Below, one piece after another: positions 1 through 21,763 of a stretch of 64,000 bases of DNA (positions are counted from its first letter, which is position 1; every line of letters starts with the position of its first letter). The translations under genes and the position numbers were made by a program. Below the pieces are notes generated by a model. The model saw only the letters and a program-made list of their open reading frames with translations, ran no database searches and was not told the DNA's origin. Source of the DNA: Piscicola geometra (lineage: Eukaryota > Annelida > Clitellata > Hirudinida > Piscicolidae); contig OX030969.1 in the NCBI GenBank assembly GCA_943735955.1, positions 5,115,124-5,179,123 of the forward strand, in the 5' to 3' direction.

Positions 1-104
1 ACAAACACACACACAATCACACACACACACACCCACACAAACACACACACACACACACAAACACACCCATACAAACACACACACACACAAACACACACAC
101 ACAA

Positions 105-137
<33 letters not shown>

Positions 138-163
138 AACACACACACACACACACTCACACA
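1..163. repeat. (CA)n microsatellite adjoining alpha-catulin exon 11 donor
   Basis: Imperfect CA repeat with AAA interruptions. On the gene strand it is GTGTGTGTGAG starting at the exon 11 donor itself, so the dinucleotide run is continuous with the splice site. It is cut by the window edge. Confidence 0.95.
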
Positions 164-166
164 CAC

Positions 167-10256
<10,090 letters not shown>

Positions 10257-10812
10257 TGTAAAGATGTTCTTTAATAAGCTACATATGTAAAGATGTTTTG
10301 CTAGAAATCTAAACTAAGATCGTTTAATGAATTTTGAAGATGAGTCTGGACTGACGAAAAGATGATGGAATTGTAATTTTTTCGTGATTTTACGTCGATT
10401 TGAAAAGAAAGTAGCACCAGAATTTAACCAGATTCGCCTCAATTATTGTACGAGGTAAAGCTTAGCTAAGAAAAATTCTCTTCTCGATATTTAAATAATG
10501 AGAGTTTAAAAAAGTTAAATAACTCAAATAAATATTTTATTTTATTTAATTTTGATATTTCATCAAAATCATTTTATTGTCTTTGATTAAGTGCTACAAC
10601 ATTTTATTATCTGTTAAAATGAAATTTACAGCTGATTAATTAAAGTTTTTTAGATTTATCTGTTAAGCAAATTGAAATATAGTTTAATAAAAAATATTTA
10701 AAAATGAATGATGAGAAAGAATTGGTAATTAATTCTATAATTTGATTCAACTTATACCATTTTCAAATGAATTATTAAAATGTAAAAAATAAATTTAAAA
10801 GAATGATTACAG
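10257..10812. promoter_or_regulatory. Divergent region between alpha-catulin and TAF13
   Basis: This 556-bp AT-rich stretch separates the alpha-catulin ATG from the first TAF13 exon I can place. It must hold the 5' ends of alpha-catulin and probably the TAF13 first exon, since no ATG is in frame directly before 10813. I recognise no TATA box or other specific element. A good donor-like site (GAG|GTAAAG) lies near 10453 but no in-frame ATG precedes it. Confidence 0.4.
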
Positions 10813-11783
10813 GCAGACGAAGAGGATTTTGAAGAGGAGCAAGTAAGTGAAAGGAAAAAAAATTACTTCACCAAAGAATGTAAGTTTTAGTTGATATTCA
10901 TCCATGTGCCAATACATCAATCAATTCATCCATCTACCCATTCATCCATTCACCAATTCTCCCATCCACCCATGCATCCATCAATTCATCCATTAACCAA
11001 TTCACCAGTACGTTGCATGATGTACGGAGCAGGGGATGATGCCAATCCCTATTCAGAGTCAGTCGAGCTTCTGGATGAGATTGTCGTCCAGTTTATATGC
11101 GAAATGGTGGGAATGAAGCCCATCATCATCATCATCATCATCATTACTGTCATCATTATCATCATAACCATCATCATCATCTTATCATCATAACACTATT
11201 TTATTTTTCTTTATCAGTTTATGGCCACATCATCATTCCCCCACTGGTCACCATCTTCATCATCACTATCATCACCACCATGATCATCACTATCATCATC
11301 ACCACCATCATCATCATAGCCCTCGTCATCATCATCATGACAGACTCGCAAGATCATGGCGACAGGACCGACGGATCGAATGACTGTAGAAGATCTCATT
11401 TACCTCGTCAAGAAGGATAACCAAATGTACTCCAGAATCAAGGTGGTGATGATGATGATGGTGGTGGTGATTATAGTTTTGATAATGATGATGATGATGA
11501 TTATGGTAATGAGGATATTGTTGGTTATAGTGATGATGATGATGATGGTATGGTGAAGATTGTTCTAGTGTTGAGGATGAGAATTATATTAATAAGAATA
11601 ATGATGGTTATAGTGTTGAAGATGATGATAATGATTATAGCGTTGATAGTGATGATGAAAATAGTGGTTTTGATGATGATGATTATTTTCCATCATCATC
11701 ATCAGGAGCTCCTTACGGCAAATGAAGAGTTGAAAAAGGCGCGCAAGGCTTTCGATGAAGTGAAATACGCCACTAAAGGATGA
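10813..11783 (+). CDS. TAF13: TFIID subunit TAF13 (histone-fold), four exons found, start codon exon not located
   Basis: TAF13 is a small nuclear TFIID subunit whose histone fold pairs with TAF11 during RNA polymerase II pre-initiation complex assembly. Exons 10813-10879, 11009-11106, 11344-11442 and 11706-11783 chain in phase and end at TGA. Order of signatures: acidic ADEEDFEEEQ, then KNYFTKE|LRCMMYGAGDD across the first junction (human has FSKELRCMMYGFGDD as I recall), NPYSESVELLDEIVVQFI, DRMTVEDLIYLVKKDNQMY and the C-terminal helix ELKKARKAFDEVKY. These 113 codons cover nearly the whole protein; human TAF13 is about 124 aa. The initiator Met is missing: the frame is closed by TGA just before the acceptor at 10811-10812, so the ATG must sit at the end of an upstream exon. 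Introns 2 and 3 are mostly CAT/GAT triplet repeats. An AATAAA lies 83 nt after the stop. Confidence 0.95.
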
Positions 11784-11865
11784 TGATGATGATGGTGGTG
11801 ATGATGATGATGCTGATTATGATTATCATCATCATAAACAAAATTTTTATTTTTTTCATGCATGC

Positions 11866-11871
11866 AATAAA
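11866..11871 (+). terminator. Probable TAF13 poly(A) signal
   Basis: A canonical AATAAA lies 83 nt downstream of the TAF13 TGA at 11781-11783, a normal distance for a short 3' UTR. More AATAAA-like sequences follow near 11920, so the exact cleavage site is open. Confidence 0.6.
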
Positions 11872-12049
11872 GACAAATGCGAATTTTTTCATACAAAAAC
11901 AATCAGTAAATGGAACTCAAAATAAATACGCGAGGTGTCTTTAATATAAAGCTTTAACCCGTAATCATATCTCTAAGCCCCCCCCCCTTTCTTTCTTCTA
12001 CTCCATCCCACTTCACCCTTTCTCTTCAGCCATCCCACTTCATCCTAAT

Positions 12050-12241
12050 GGGTGAACGGGTAGCCGAGTGTGCAACGTCTCCCGGCTTGACCAATAATGA
12101 AAGGTCCTAGGTTCAAGTGCAACCAATGCCCTAGTAACCCAAAGGCGCAAATGAAAATATGCAGTCTCAGCGGCCTGGAAGCCCGTTCGGGTTATACGCC
12201 ACTATAATAATGCTCGTCATTATTATTATTATTATTATTGT
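12050..12241 (+). mobile_element. tRNA-like SINE, copy 1
   Basis: The element is about 190 bp. Its head resembles a tRNA with internal Pol III promoter: an A-box-like TAGCCGAGTG at 12061 and a B-box-like GGTTCAAGTGC near 12110. A conserved body follows, then a tail CTATAATAATGCTCGTCATT running into an ATT microsatellite. The same head, body and tail recur at 37751-37940 in a sodium channel intron, while the flanks differ. It codes for nothing and depends on a LINE partner not seen here. The target-site duplication is unclear because the tail merges into the ATT run. Confidence 0.8.
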
Positions 12242-14165
12242 TATCCCCCCCCCCCTCTCTCCTCCAACCATCCACCGCACACGATATTTTAGCTAAAAAT
12301 AAATCATTTGAAAGCAGATCAACTTTATTTAAATCAAATGTTGATGAGGAGAAGGAAGAGGAAAAGGATGGTGAGGGTGATGACGAGGATGATGATGATG
12401 ATGATGATGATGACAGAGAAAGACTCAAAAGTATGTAGAATATAATGGTACTCAATTTAGTCGTCATGTTTCGACAAATCAACGATAGTAGTAATGAAAA
12501 ATATAAATTATTTATGATAAAATTATTATTATTATTATTTATATGTAATAATATGTGTTATATTTTCAAAGTATGAATTTTTTATGGACTGTAGGCAAAC
12601 TGAACCTTTAAGATAGAACTCGGTAGAAAAGGCAAAATGCATTAAATACCCCAAAAAAAAGTGAAAAAAGTTTAAAACGGCAAATAGAGAAAAACGACTG
12701 ATGAAGAATTGTGAAAATTTATTTTTAATCTAATTTGAAATGAATTTATTAAAGTATAAGTTGAAATGTGATGAGGGAGGGTGATGTGACGCGTATCTGA
12801 GGTATTTGGAAAGGTTCGTGTTTTCTAAGAACGTTCCAGAATTGATCCATTCATCCCTAAACCCATTTATTTGTGCATTCACTCATTCATCTTATCATTC
12901 ATCTATTTGTGCATTCACTCATTCATCTTATCATTCATTCATCCTCTCATTCATTCATTTAGCTCTTTTATGCATTCATTCATCCACCTATCCACTTAAA
13001 AATCAACCCACGTTTAAGTGTTACTCTAATCTATTTCCTGTTTACGCGTTCGAATTGCCTTTGATAATGATATAATCGTCATCATCACCACCCCCTTTCA
13101 ATGATAAACTGTTCCTAAAAACCGCAAAAACATCATCCACCCTCCAATCCACTTTGTTTTTCCTTCGTTGGTTTTAATATCCGTGACAACTCTTTATAAA
13201 AATAGTATTCTATTTTAATTTATAAATAATAAGAATAATAATATTAATATTATTTAAATATATTTTAGTTTTTTTAATTTTTGAACCTCACAACCTCTTG
13301 ACCTGTTTTTTACGCTTACAACCAGTCTCTCAACCCCTTTTAAATGTCATAACATCATCAGAGAAATAATATTTATAAATAATAATTATTTATTAATAAT
13401 AATATTTATTAATAATTTATAATACAAATATGATGTTTTAAATTTTAAAAGTTGAAAATACAGACAACAAAAAACTTAAAATAGTCCTTAGAAGAATAAT
13501 AATAAAAATAGGAAAATAAAAAAATGTAAAAAAATATTTTTAAAAGCGTGGAAAAAGATCGAAAAAGGCAAACACAAAACTCGATTCTATACAAATACCA
13601 AATACATTTTGTTATTTAAAAAAATATATTTTAAATACAAGTACGGTGTACCATTAATTAATATAAATATTAATGTCTTTCAAATGTATGGATGGATGAA
13701 CCTTTAACAAATATTAAGTTATCCCATTTATATCCTTGAATAGATATCCTATTTTTCCTGATTTTGACTCTAAGACTCACAATTATTGGGGTATTTATAG
13801 TATTTTTCGACCACACGACCATTCCATACCGCATAATTTCCCTTACACAACCCACTCTCCCTTTCACCCATCCAACTCACCCATCCAAAACACCAACCAA
13901 ACCACCAACCAACCCTCTCACCAACCAAACCACCAGCCAACCCTCTCACCAACCAAACCGCCAAACAAGCCACCAACCAACCCACCAACCAATCTACCCA
14001 TCCAACCCACCAACCAACCCTCTCACCAACCAAACCACCAACCAAACCACCAAACAAGCCACCAACCAACCCACCAACCAACCTACCCATCCAACCCACC
14101 CACCAACCAACCCTCTCACCAACCCTCCCACCCACCCGTCCAACCCACCCACCAACCAAGCAACA
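12242..14165. other. Intergenic region, no gene recognised
   Basis: The region lies between the SINE and the 3' end of the Q-rich/CRIB gene. It holds a GAT triplet run near 12380-12410, AT-rich unique DNA with many A/T runs (12480-13660), and a CCAACC-type array at 13884-14160 directly after the neighbouring stop codon. Open frames here translate to low-complexity Asp, Pro/Asn/Gln or Ile/Phe runs. I saw no conserved protein or RNA. Confidence 0.6.
13884..14160. repeat. CCAACC/CCCATCC array next to the Q-rich/CRIB stop codon
   Basis: Irregular repeats of ACCAACCAACCCTCTCACCA. It begins 6 bp from the stop codon and so lies in the 3' UTR or flank of that gene. Confidence 0.85.
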
Positions 14166-17025
14166 CTACCCCCTCTTGATGACATTGCAATCACTGATTG
14201 ACGAATTGATCGAGGTCTCCTTCAATTTGTCAGCCAACTTCGTCACGTGCGTGAAACAACACGGCTGTGAAATGTCCGCCTTGCTGAAGGACTTGCTGCT
14301 CAGTTTCTTGTTGTTGCTGTTGTTGTTGCTTTTGGGTTTGTTGTTGCTGTTGCTGCTGTTGGTGTTGCTAAAGAGAGAAGAGGTGGATTGAGAGGTGTGT
14401 TTGCTTATACCTGGGTAGTGGAAGGGGGGGAATGGGGTGGAATGGGTGGTTGTTGTTGGCAGTGGGTTGGTGGATTCAGACTAGGATGGTTAAAAAAAAT
14501 CTTAAAAACATTCAAAATGGCTAAACTTATCGAGAATGATAAATTAATCATAACTTGATCACTCAAGAAAGAATACAACCCAAAAATCCACCAGTAGTTG
14601 TCTTTTGCCACCTTACTACCTTTTTCCCTGACCTGTCTCTCATCTTCAACAAACCATACTCTACCCACTCCCCCCCCCTACATATACCCACTACACGCCC
14701 ATCTACTAACCTACATACCAATCTACCCCTTTATCCCACATAACCACCCACCTTCACCAAACCCACCCACCAAAACTACCCACCTTTACAAACCGACCAA
14801 ATCCACCCACAAACCCACCAACCCACCAAACCCACCCAACCACCAAACCCACCCACCAAAACCACCTTTACAAACCTACCCACCAAACCCACCCACCTTT
14901 ACAAACCCACCCACCAAACCCACCCACCAAAACCACCCACCAAAACCACCCACCAAACCCACCCACCTTTACAAACCCACCCACCCACCAAACCCCCCCA
15001 CCAAACCCACCTTTACAAACCCACCCACCTTTACTACTCATCCTTCCTTGCTCACACAACTCTTTGGTCGACTTACTCGAACTAGCCAAGGCGCTGAACT
15101 TGAGCAGTTCTTGGTAGAATTCCTCCGCCGACGACTGATCCAGAAATTCGAGACACACCACGCTGGTGAGCGAGGGAGAGGCGTGTGATGGGCCCTTAGG
15201 CACCGATGGATCGGTCTTGAGCGCGTGTAGGCTCGGAGATAGGACCTATTTGGGGAGGAGAGGGGGGGGGAGAGAGGGAGGAAGAGATGAGGAAAAAAAC
15301 GAAGTAATAAAAGAAGGGAGGGATTGAATGAAAAAAAGAAGGAATAGGGAGGAGAGAAAGGTAAAATGGAAAAGATTTTAGAAATTTGGAAAGATTCAAG
15401 ATTTTATTATTATTCACAATTGTTGCTCTTAGTTATTCATCTTATAAATTTTATTTTACTTTTAAAAAGATTTTACTGCTAAATCAAATAACCAACAAAA
15501 AATCACAAAAGCATCCTGAAACCCCTTTCTCTTCTTCCTCTTCAACCCCCATAACACACTGCATCGCCCAGCCTCCCATCACCCCACGCTCTTCTCTAAC
15601 CACCAAACCACCTACAGTGTAGTCAGTGATTCCACTGATCCGGTTCTTCCACAACGTGAAGCCCGACCCAACTTCAGCCAGAATCAGCGTCAGCTCTCCT
15701 GTTGTGGTCTCCAACACCAGCACGGGCACGCCACTCCTGGAGCTTTTCCACGCCGAAAACGACTGGCAAATCTGGCGCAAAGTCAGCGGTTGGCGGTTGT
15801 TGAAGGACCAAGAAGGTCCCAAGAGGAGGTTTGCCTTGCATTTAGCCACCATGACGTCTGATCTTTGGCTGCGGTAGAAAATGTCAACCTGCATGACTAG
15901 ATTGTCGTTCAGTGTTTCACCTTGTTGGGCTTGTTGTTGTTGTTGTTGTTGGAGTTGTTGTAGTTTTTCGAGTTGGAGTTGTTCTTGTTGTTGTGCTTGT
16001 TGTTGTTGGAGTTGTAGTTGCTGTTCTTGTTCAAAATGTTGTTGTTGTTGGAGGTACTGTTGTTGAGCTAATTGTTGTTGTTGTAATTGTTGCTGTTTTA
16101 ATTGTTCCAGTTTTTGTAATTTTTCCAGTTGTTGTTGTTGTTGCAAATTTTCCAATTGTTGTTGTTGTTGTTGTTGTTGTCTCGCCCTTTCTTGCGAAAG
16201 ACTCTTTTTGATTGTGAGGTATTCTTGCATCTCCAACTCTTTACGAAAGTCAATGTCGTTTATAGACTGTTGTTGTAGTTGTTGTTGTTGCTGTTGCTGC
16301 TGTTGTAGTAATAGTTGTTGTTGTTGTTGAAATTGTTGTTGTTGTAGTTGTTGTTGTTGTAGAAGTAATTGCTCACTTTTTTGCTTTTCTTCTATTTGTT
16401 TCTTACGCAAAGTTCCGTTACTTTCAAGCCTGGGTTGTTGTTGTTGTTGTTGTTGCTTTAGTTGTTGCTGTTGCAGTTGTTGTTGGTGTTGCAGTTGTTG
16501 TTGGTGTTGTTGCTGTTGCATTTGTTGCTGGTATTGTTGCTTTTGTTGCTGCATTAGTTCAAGCTTGTTGCCGTTGAGACGTCCTAACGAATCATACTTC
16601 TCCTTCAAGTATTTTATGCCGTCGTCATCGCATGTTAGTTTTTCTGTCTCTGAGAGGTGCTTATGTCGTTGTTGTTGTTGTGTTAGTTGTTGCTGTTGTT
16701 GTTGTTGTGTTAGTTGTTGCTGTTGTTGTTGTGTTAGTTGTTGCTGTTGTTGTGTTAACTGTTGCTGTTGTTGTTGTGTTAGTTGTTGCTGTGTAACTGT
16801 TTGTTGTTGTTTTATAAAGTTTTCTTTAGCTACATTTATTTCATCGGAATAAAACTCAGTTAGTCTTTGGTAGTCGTGTGTTTGGTGTGAGTGTTGTTGT
16901 TGTGGATGTAGTTGTTGTTTTTGATTTAAGCTATGTAGTTGTTGTTGTATTTGTTGTTGCCGTTGCAACAACATCATTTGATGTTGTTGTTTTTGTTTAT
17001 TCACATTTTGTTGTTGCCTATTTTG

Positions 17026-17056
<31 letters not shown>

Positions 17057-17433
17057 AAACGTGGACCGTTATGCGTATCAGCTTCTATGGTTGGATCAAT
17101 AAAATCCGCGTCAATGTATTGTATGGGTTGTTGTTGTTGTTGTTGTGGTTGTTGTGGTTGTTGTTGTTGTGGTTGTTGTTGTTGTGGTTGTTGTTGTTGA
17201 TGTTGTGGTTGATAAAATAATTTTTGCTGTTGCAAATCCGCATTGTTGTCAAGCATCGGTAAAGGAAGTTGGTTTTGTTGAAACAATTGTTGTTGTTGTT
17301 GTTGCAACTCAAGTTGTTGTAGTAGTAGTTGTTGTTGTTGGTGGTGATGATGATGATTGTTGTCGTTGTTGCTGGAACTCAAACTCAACCTCTCTAAATC
17401 CTCTTCTATTTTGGAAAGTCTTTTCATCATCAC
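14166..17433 (-). CDS. Gln-rich protein with PH/WH1-like segment and C-terminal CRIB-like motif, about 734 aa
   Basis: Three exons: 17433-15616 (first ATG 17430), 15245-15058, 14367-14166 (TAG at 14168-14166). Residues about 25-500 are glutamine runs encoded by CAA/CAG, after a short charged segment (KRLSKIEEDLERL). Residues about 505-605 look folded (MQVDIFYRSQRSD, VPVLVLETTTGELTLIL) and exon 2 adds a helix (EFLDQSSAEEFYQELLKF). Together this resembles a PH/WH1-type fold. Exon 3 has SKADISQPCCFTHV at about 696-709, close to the WASP GTPase-binding motif (SKADIGxPxxFxHV) but without the second His and the HVG end. No proline-rich or VCA part follows, so actin nucleation is not implied; Rho/Cdc42 binding is an inference. 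The exon 2 donor (GTGTGAG) was chosen by phase; a stronger GTAAGT 13 nt earlier breaks the frame. The acceptor-like CAG just before 17433 means a further 5' exon is possible. I cannot name the family. Confidence 0.6.
14745..15035. repeat. CCCACCAAA/CCTTTACAAA array in the Q-rich/CRIB intron 2
   Basis: Alternating CCCACCCACC, AAACCCACC and CACCTTTACAAAC units fill the intron between exons 2 and 3. On the gene strand the array is GGTGGG-type and follows the exon 2 donor. Confidence 0.85.
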
Positions 17434-17434
17434 C

Positions 17435-17480
<46 letters not shown>

Positions 17481-20400
17481 GAAGAAGAGAATGTTATAAA
17501 GTTATTACACATTCTTATCAACACCGTCAAAAAAAGAGGAAAATAAACTATATTTTTTAAAAATTTATAATTCGAAAAGTGTGTTATGACAGAACTTTTT
17601 CAGATTTCAAACAGATAACATTTAAAAAAGATTTTTTAAATTTTACTTTTTGTGCGTGTGCGTGTGTCTGTGTGTTTGTGAGAAGAATTATAATACTATA
17701 AATTTATATATGTTCAAAAAAACTATATAAAAAAATAAAATAATAAATAAATATCAAAGAAATGAATACATAATGAGTTGAATAAATGCATACGTAATGT
17801 GGGAATATATAATTGATGAGTCAGAGTATCAAGGGAAGTGTCGGGAATGCAAGAAAAAAAATTGGCGGGAAAAAATTTGAGGATTTCCACTCTTTCTGAG
17901 AACTATTACTACGACCTCCTTAACCTCCACTACTATCATCAATGCCGCATTTTCAACCATCTTAGTTATGATCATCATCATCAGCCTTACCATCATCCTC
18001 ATCACCAAACCTCCATCATTTTTTAAATCTTTATCTTCATCACTATTATCAGCACCACCAAACCTCACCACCAACATCACCATCAACCTTCCATCATCAT
18101 CATCATCATCATCATCACCATCCATCATCATCATCATCATTATCAAAATACAACTTTTTCTCCCCATAACCACTGGCTTCTCCATCTTTGAAACGACATC
18201 TTCCCCAAAATCGTAACCATTTGGTTCTACTAATTGCCATTAACCCCGGGTGCTTAACTTTTACACGAGCGACCTGTTTTTATTATGAAGAAATATTTTT
18301 TAAATATTTTTTATGTTTTTTTTATTTTTACTTTTTTATTTTGTTTTCAACATTTAGAGTCTTTTTAAGATTAGTTTTATGGCCATCGTTACAACTCAAA
18401 CTTCAAAACCATCAGCATCATCACCATAATCCTCATCATCATCTTCCTCTTCGTCATCATCACCATAACCCTCATCATCATCATTACCATAATCCTCATC
18501 CTCATCATCATCATCATCTTCATCATCACGAGTGATTTAGAGTATCAATAACATAGACTCAACATTTTTCATTTTCACAATTACAAAAACAAGAATAACA
18601 TTGCAAACATAAAAATAAGGTTTAAAAAAGGTCACAAATCATTACTTTTAGTTTTTTATTACTTCATCATCGTTATCATCACCTCTATACCTTTTACAAA
18701 TTATGCCGTGTGTAATATGATGATGTGAAGATGAGGAGGATGATGATGTGTTGATGGGGATGATGTGTTGATGGGGATGATGATGATGAATATTATGACG
18801 AAGATAATGATGATGAAGAAGATAATGATGATGGTGATGTGTTGATAATGATGATGATGATGTGTTGATAATGATGATGGTGATGTGTTGATAATGATGA
18901 TGATGATGTTGATGAGAATGATAATTTGTTGATGATGAAGATGATGATGAAGAAGATGATGAAGATGATGATGAAGCTGCTGATGAAGATGATAAAGATG
19001 ATGATGATGCTCTAGAAGTCAAGGTTATATAAATTCAAAGAAAAATCAGTTTATAAAAGTTAGATGCTATAAACTTACTTTTTGAGTGAATGAATGAATG
19101 AAAGGATGAATGAATGACTGAATGATCGGTTGGATGGATGGATGGATGAAAGCATTCTGAAAATTAGGATGAATCAAAACCCTACCATGATCTTTAAATG
19201 CATGCCATACATTTCAGATGATCAGGTAGTGATGATGATGATGATGATAAAAGTTCTGATGATGATGATAACAGTGGTGATGATGATGATAACAGTGATG
19301 ATGGGTGTTGATGATGATAATGATGATGTATGAAACAATTGTAAATGATGTCGGGGGTGATAACGCTAGTCTTGAAGATAAGAAGGCTGGGAATAGTGAA
19401 GGTGATGATAGTGATAACGATGATGATGATGTCGATGACAATGATGGTGGTGATGATGATAACGATGATGATGGTGATGGAAATGATGACGATGATGATA
19501 ATGGGGTTGTGATAGTAGTTTCTAATGAGGCAATATTAACAAACTCTGCTGTAAACTCATTATGTAATATTTAAATAATTCTGATTTGTATTTGATACAA
19601 TCTACTTGTTTTTGCTTCTATAATTTTTTATTTCATTTCAACAACACCGCAAATGTTTTTTTTGAATGTCAATCTTCAATAACCCACAATAGCAAAAAAA
19701 ACAAAAATAAAAAAGTTACCTTTTTTAATCCTCTTTTTGCTATCCAAAACTGAAATTTAAAAAGCAAATTAACTTCAAAAACCTTCTATTCCTTCATCCA
19801 ACTGCCCATCCTTTTGCTTAAAGCACATGCATATATAGTATATATATATATTATATACGTATAATCGTGTACATATAAATACAAAAATTGTTTTTTTCTT
19901 TTTTTAATTTTGTCAAGGTTTTATAAATATTATTTTTACTCTGTGTGTCGAAAAACATTTTTCGACCGGTTTTATTTCGTTTTAAAACTTTTTTGGAAAA
20001 ATTAATTTCCCATTTTAAAGGTCTTTTTTTAAAAATATTTTGAATTTCCACGTTTTTTATTTAATAATTTAATTTTTAGTTTTTATATTTAGCTTTAAAT
20101 ATATTTGAAACTATCTCAAAGTTTTATAATCTTTTTTATATATCAAAAAAACACCATCCCTAAAGAATCATTTGCACTATGACGTAATGAAAGATATATC
20201 TAGATGTACATGCATTATCTAACAGGTCATTAATTATTATTCAATTATTGATAATTATTCTATTTTTGGCTCATTAATATTAATTATTATATTAATATTT
20301 TATTCTTTCTCTTAATAATTATACTATCATTTCATTATTATTATTGATTTTATAATAGAATATTATTACTAATATTAGCATTTATTATTAAGCATTTAGA

Positions 20401-20626
20401 TAATAATAATATTAATAATAATGGCTTCTGTCACTGGAGTTTGTATTGATTCAGGACCTAATTATTGTGTCAGATTATAATTAAATATTATTTTTTCGTT
20501 TTATCCTTAATTTTAATAACAATAATAATAATTATTCTTCTTCTTTTTATTCATTGCCACCAGTGTTGGTGAACAATAGATGTGTACCCTGACCTAATTA
20601 TCTATTCAAAATTATTTAACCTACTT

Positions 20627-20760
<134 letters not shown>

Positions 20761-21127
20761 ACTCATGAGCAAATACACACATGAAGGAAAACTAAAGTAC
20801 CTCTTGAAGGCATTGATACAAACTGGCATGGATGCAAAAATAGATACAGAACTCAAAAAAACACACAGAAAAACGTACACACATACATAAACAAACACAC
20901 ACACACATACCTAAACACACACACACACATACACGCACACACATATTGAACACATTCCACAGATGTATGTTATAACGGATGTTTAAGTGTACAACTAACT
21001 GCTATGGTGTGTACCATATGTATGTACAAGTTTCTTTGTATACAAGTATGTGGGTATATGTGTGTTTAAACTTTTGTTTATGTGTGTCAAATATTTATTT
21101 TCCCACACAAGATTAGATTATCCACAC

Positions 21128-21365
<238 letters not shown>

Positions 21366-21763
21366 AACCAGAGTTCCAAAGACCAGAGTTGGAAAGCAGG
21401 AAATAGTACGGTAAATCGATTTATCAACTTTATTAGTTTTTTGATTTTCAATATTTATTCATTCGTTTTTTCTTTTTTATTTACTTTTTAAGACTTTTCC
21501 ATTCGTTTTCGTGAATTATTTCGAACCTGTAGGTTTTCCTTCTTTTTCTAAATAAATTATTTGTTTTTTTTGTTTTTATTTATTAAATTTAAGATCTGTA
21601 TTTTGTTTGATTTTAATTATTTTATCAGATTATTATAAATAAAAACACCAAATTTATCTAAAATCTGCAAAACTCAAGAATTTAACATTTTTAAAACAAG
21701 TTTTTTTCTCAAAAATTAAAATTAAAAATGCATTTGAAAAAAATAAAAAATTATTTTCCACTT

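Noticed and set aside
12050..12120. tRNA gene
   Set aside because: A and B boxes are present, but the cloverleaf is not complete and the same sequence recurs with a SINE body and tail at 37751.
15058..15080. GTAAGT donor near 15071 for the Q-rich/CRIB exon 2
   Set aside because: It is the stronger consensus but gives a stop in exon 3; the GTGTGAG donor at 15057 keeps the CRIB-like frame. RNA is needed.
18648..19574. Ser- and Asp-rich frames
   Set aside because: They are GAT/ATC triplet tracts on opposite strands, with no conserved domain.
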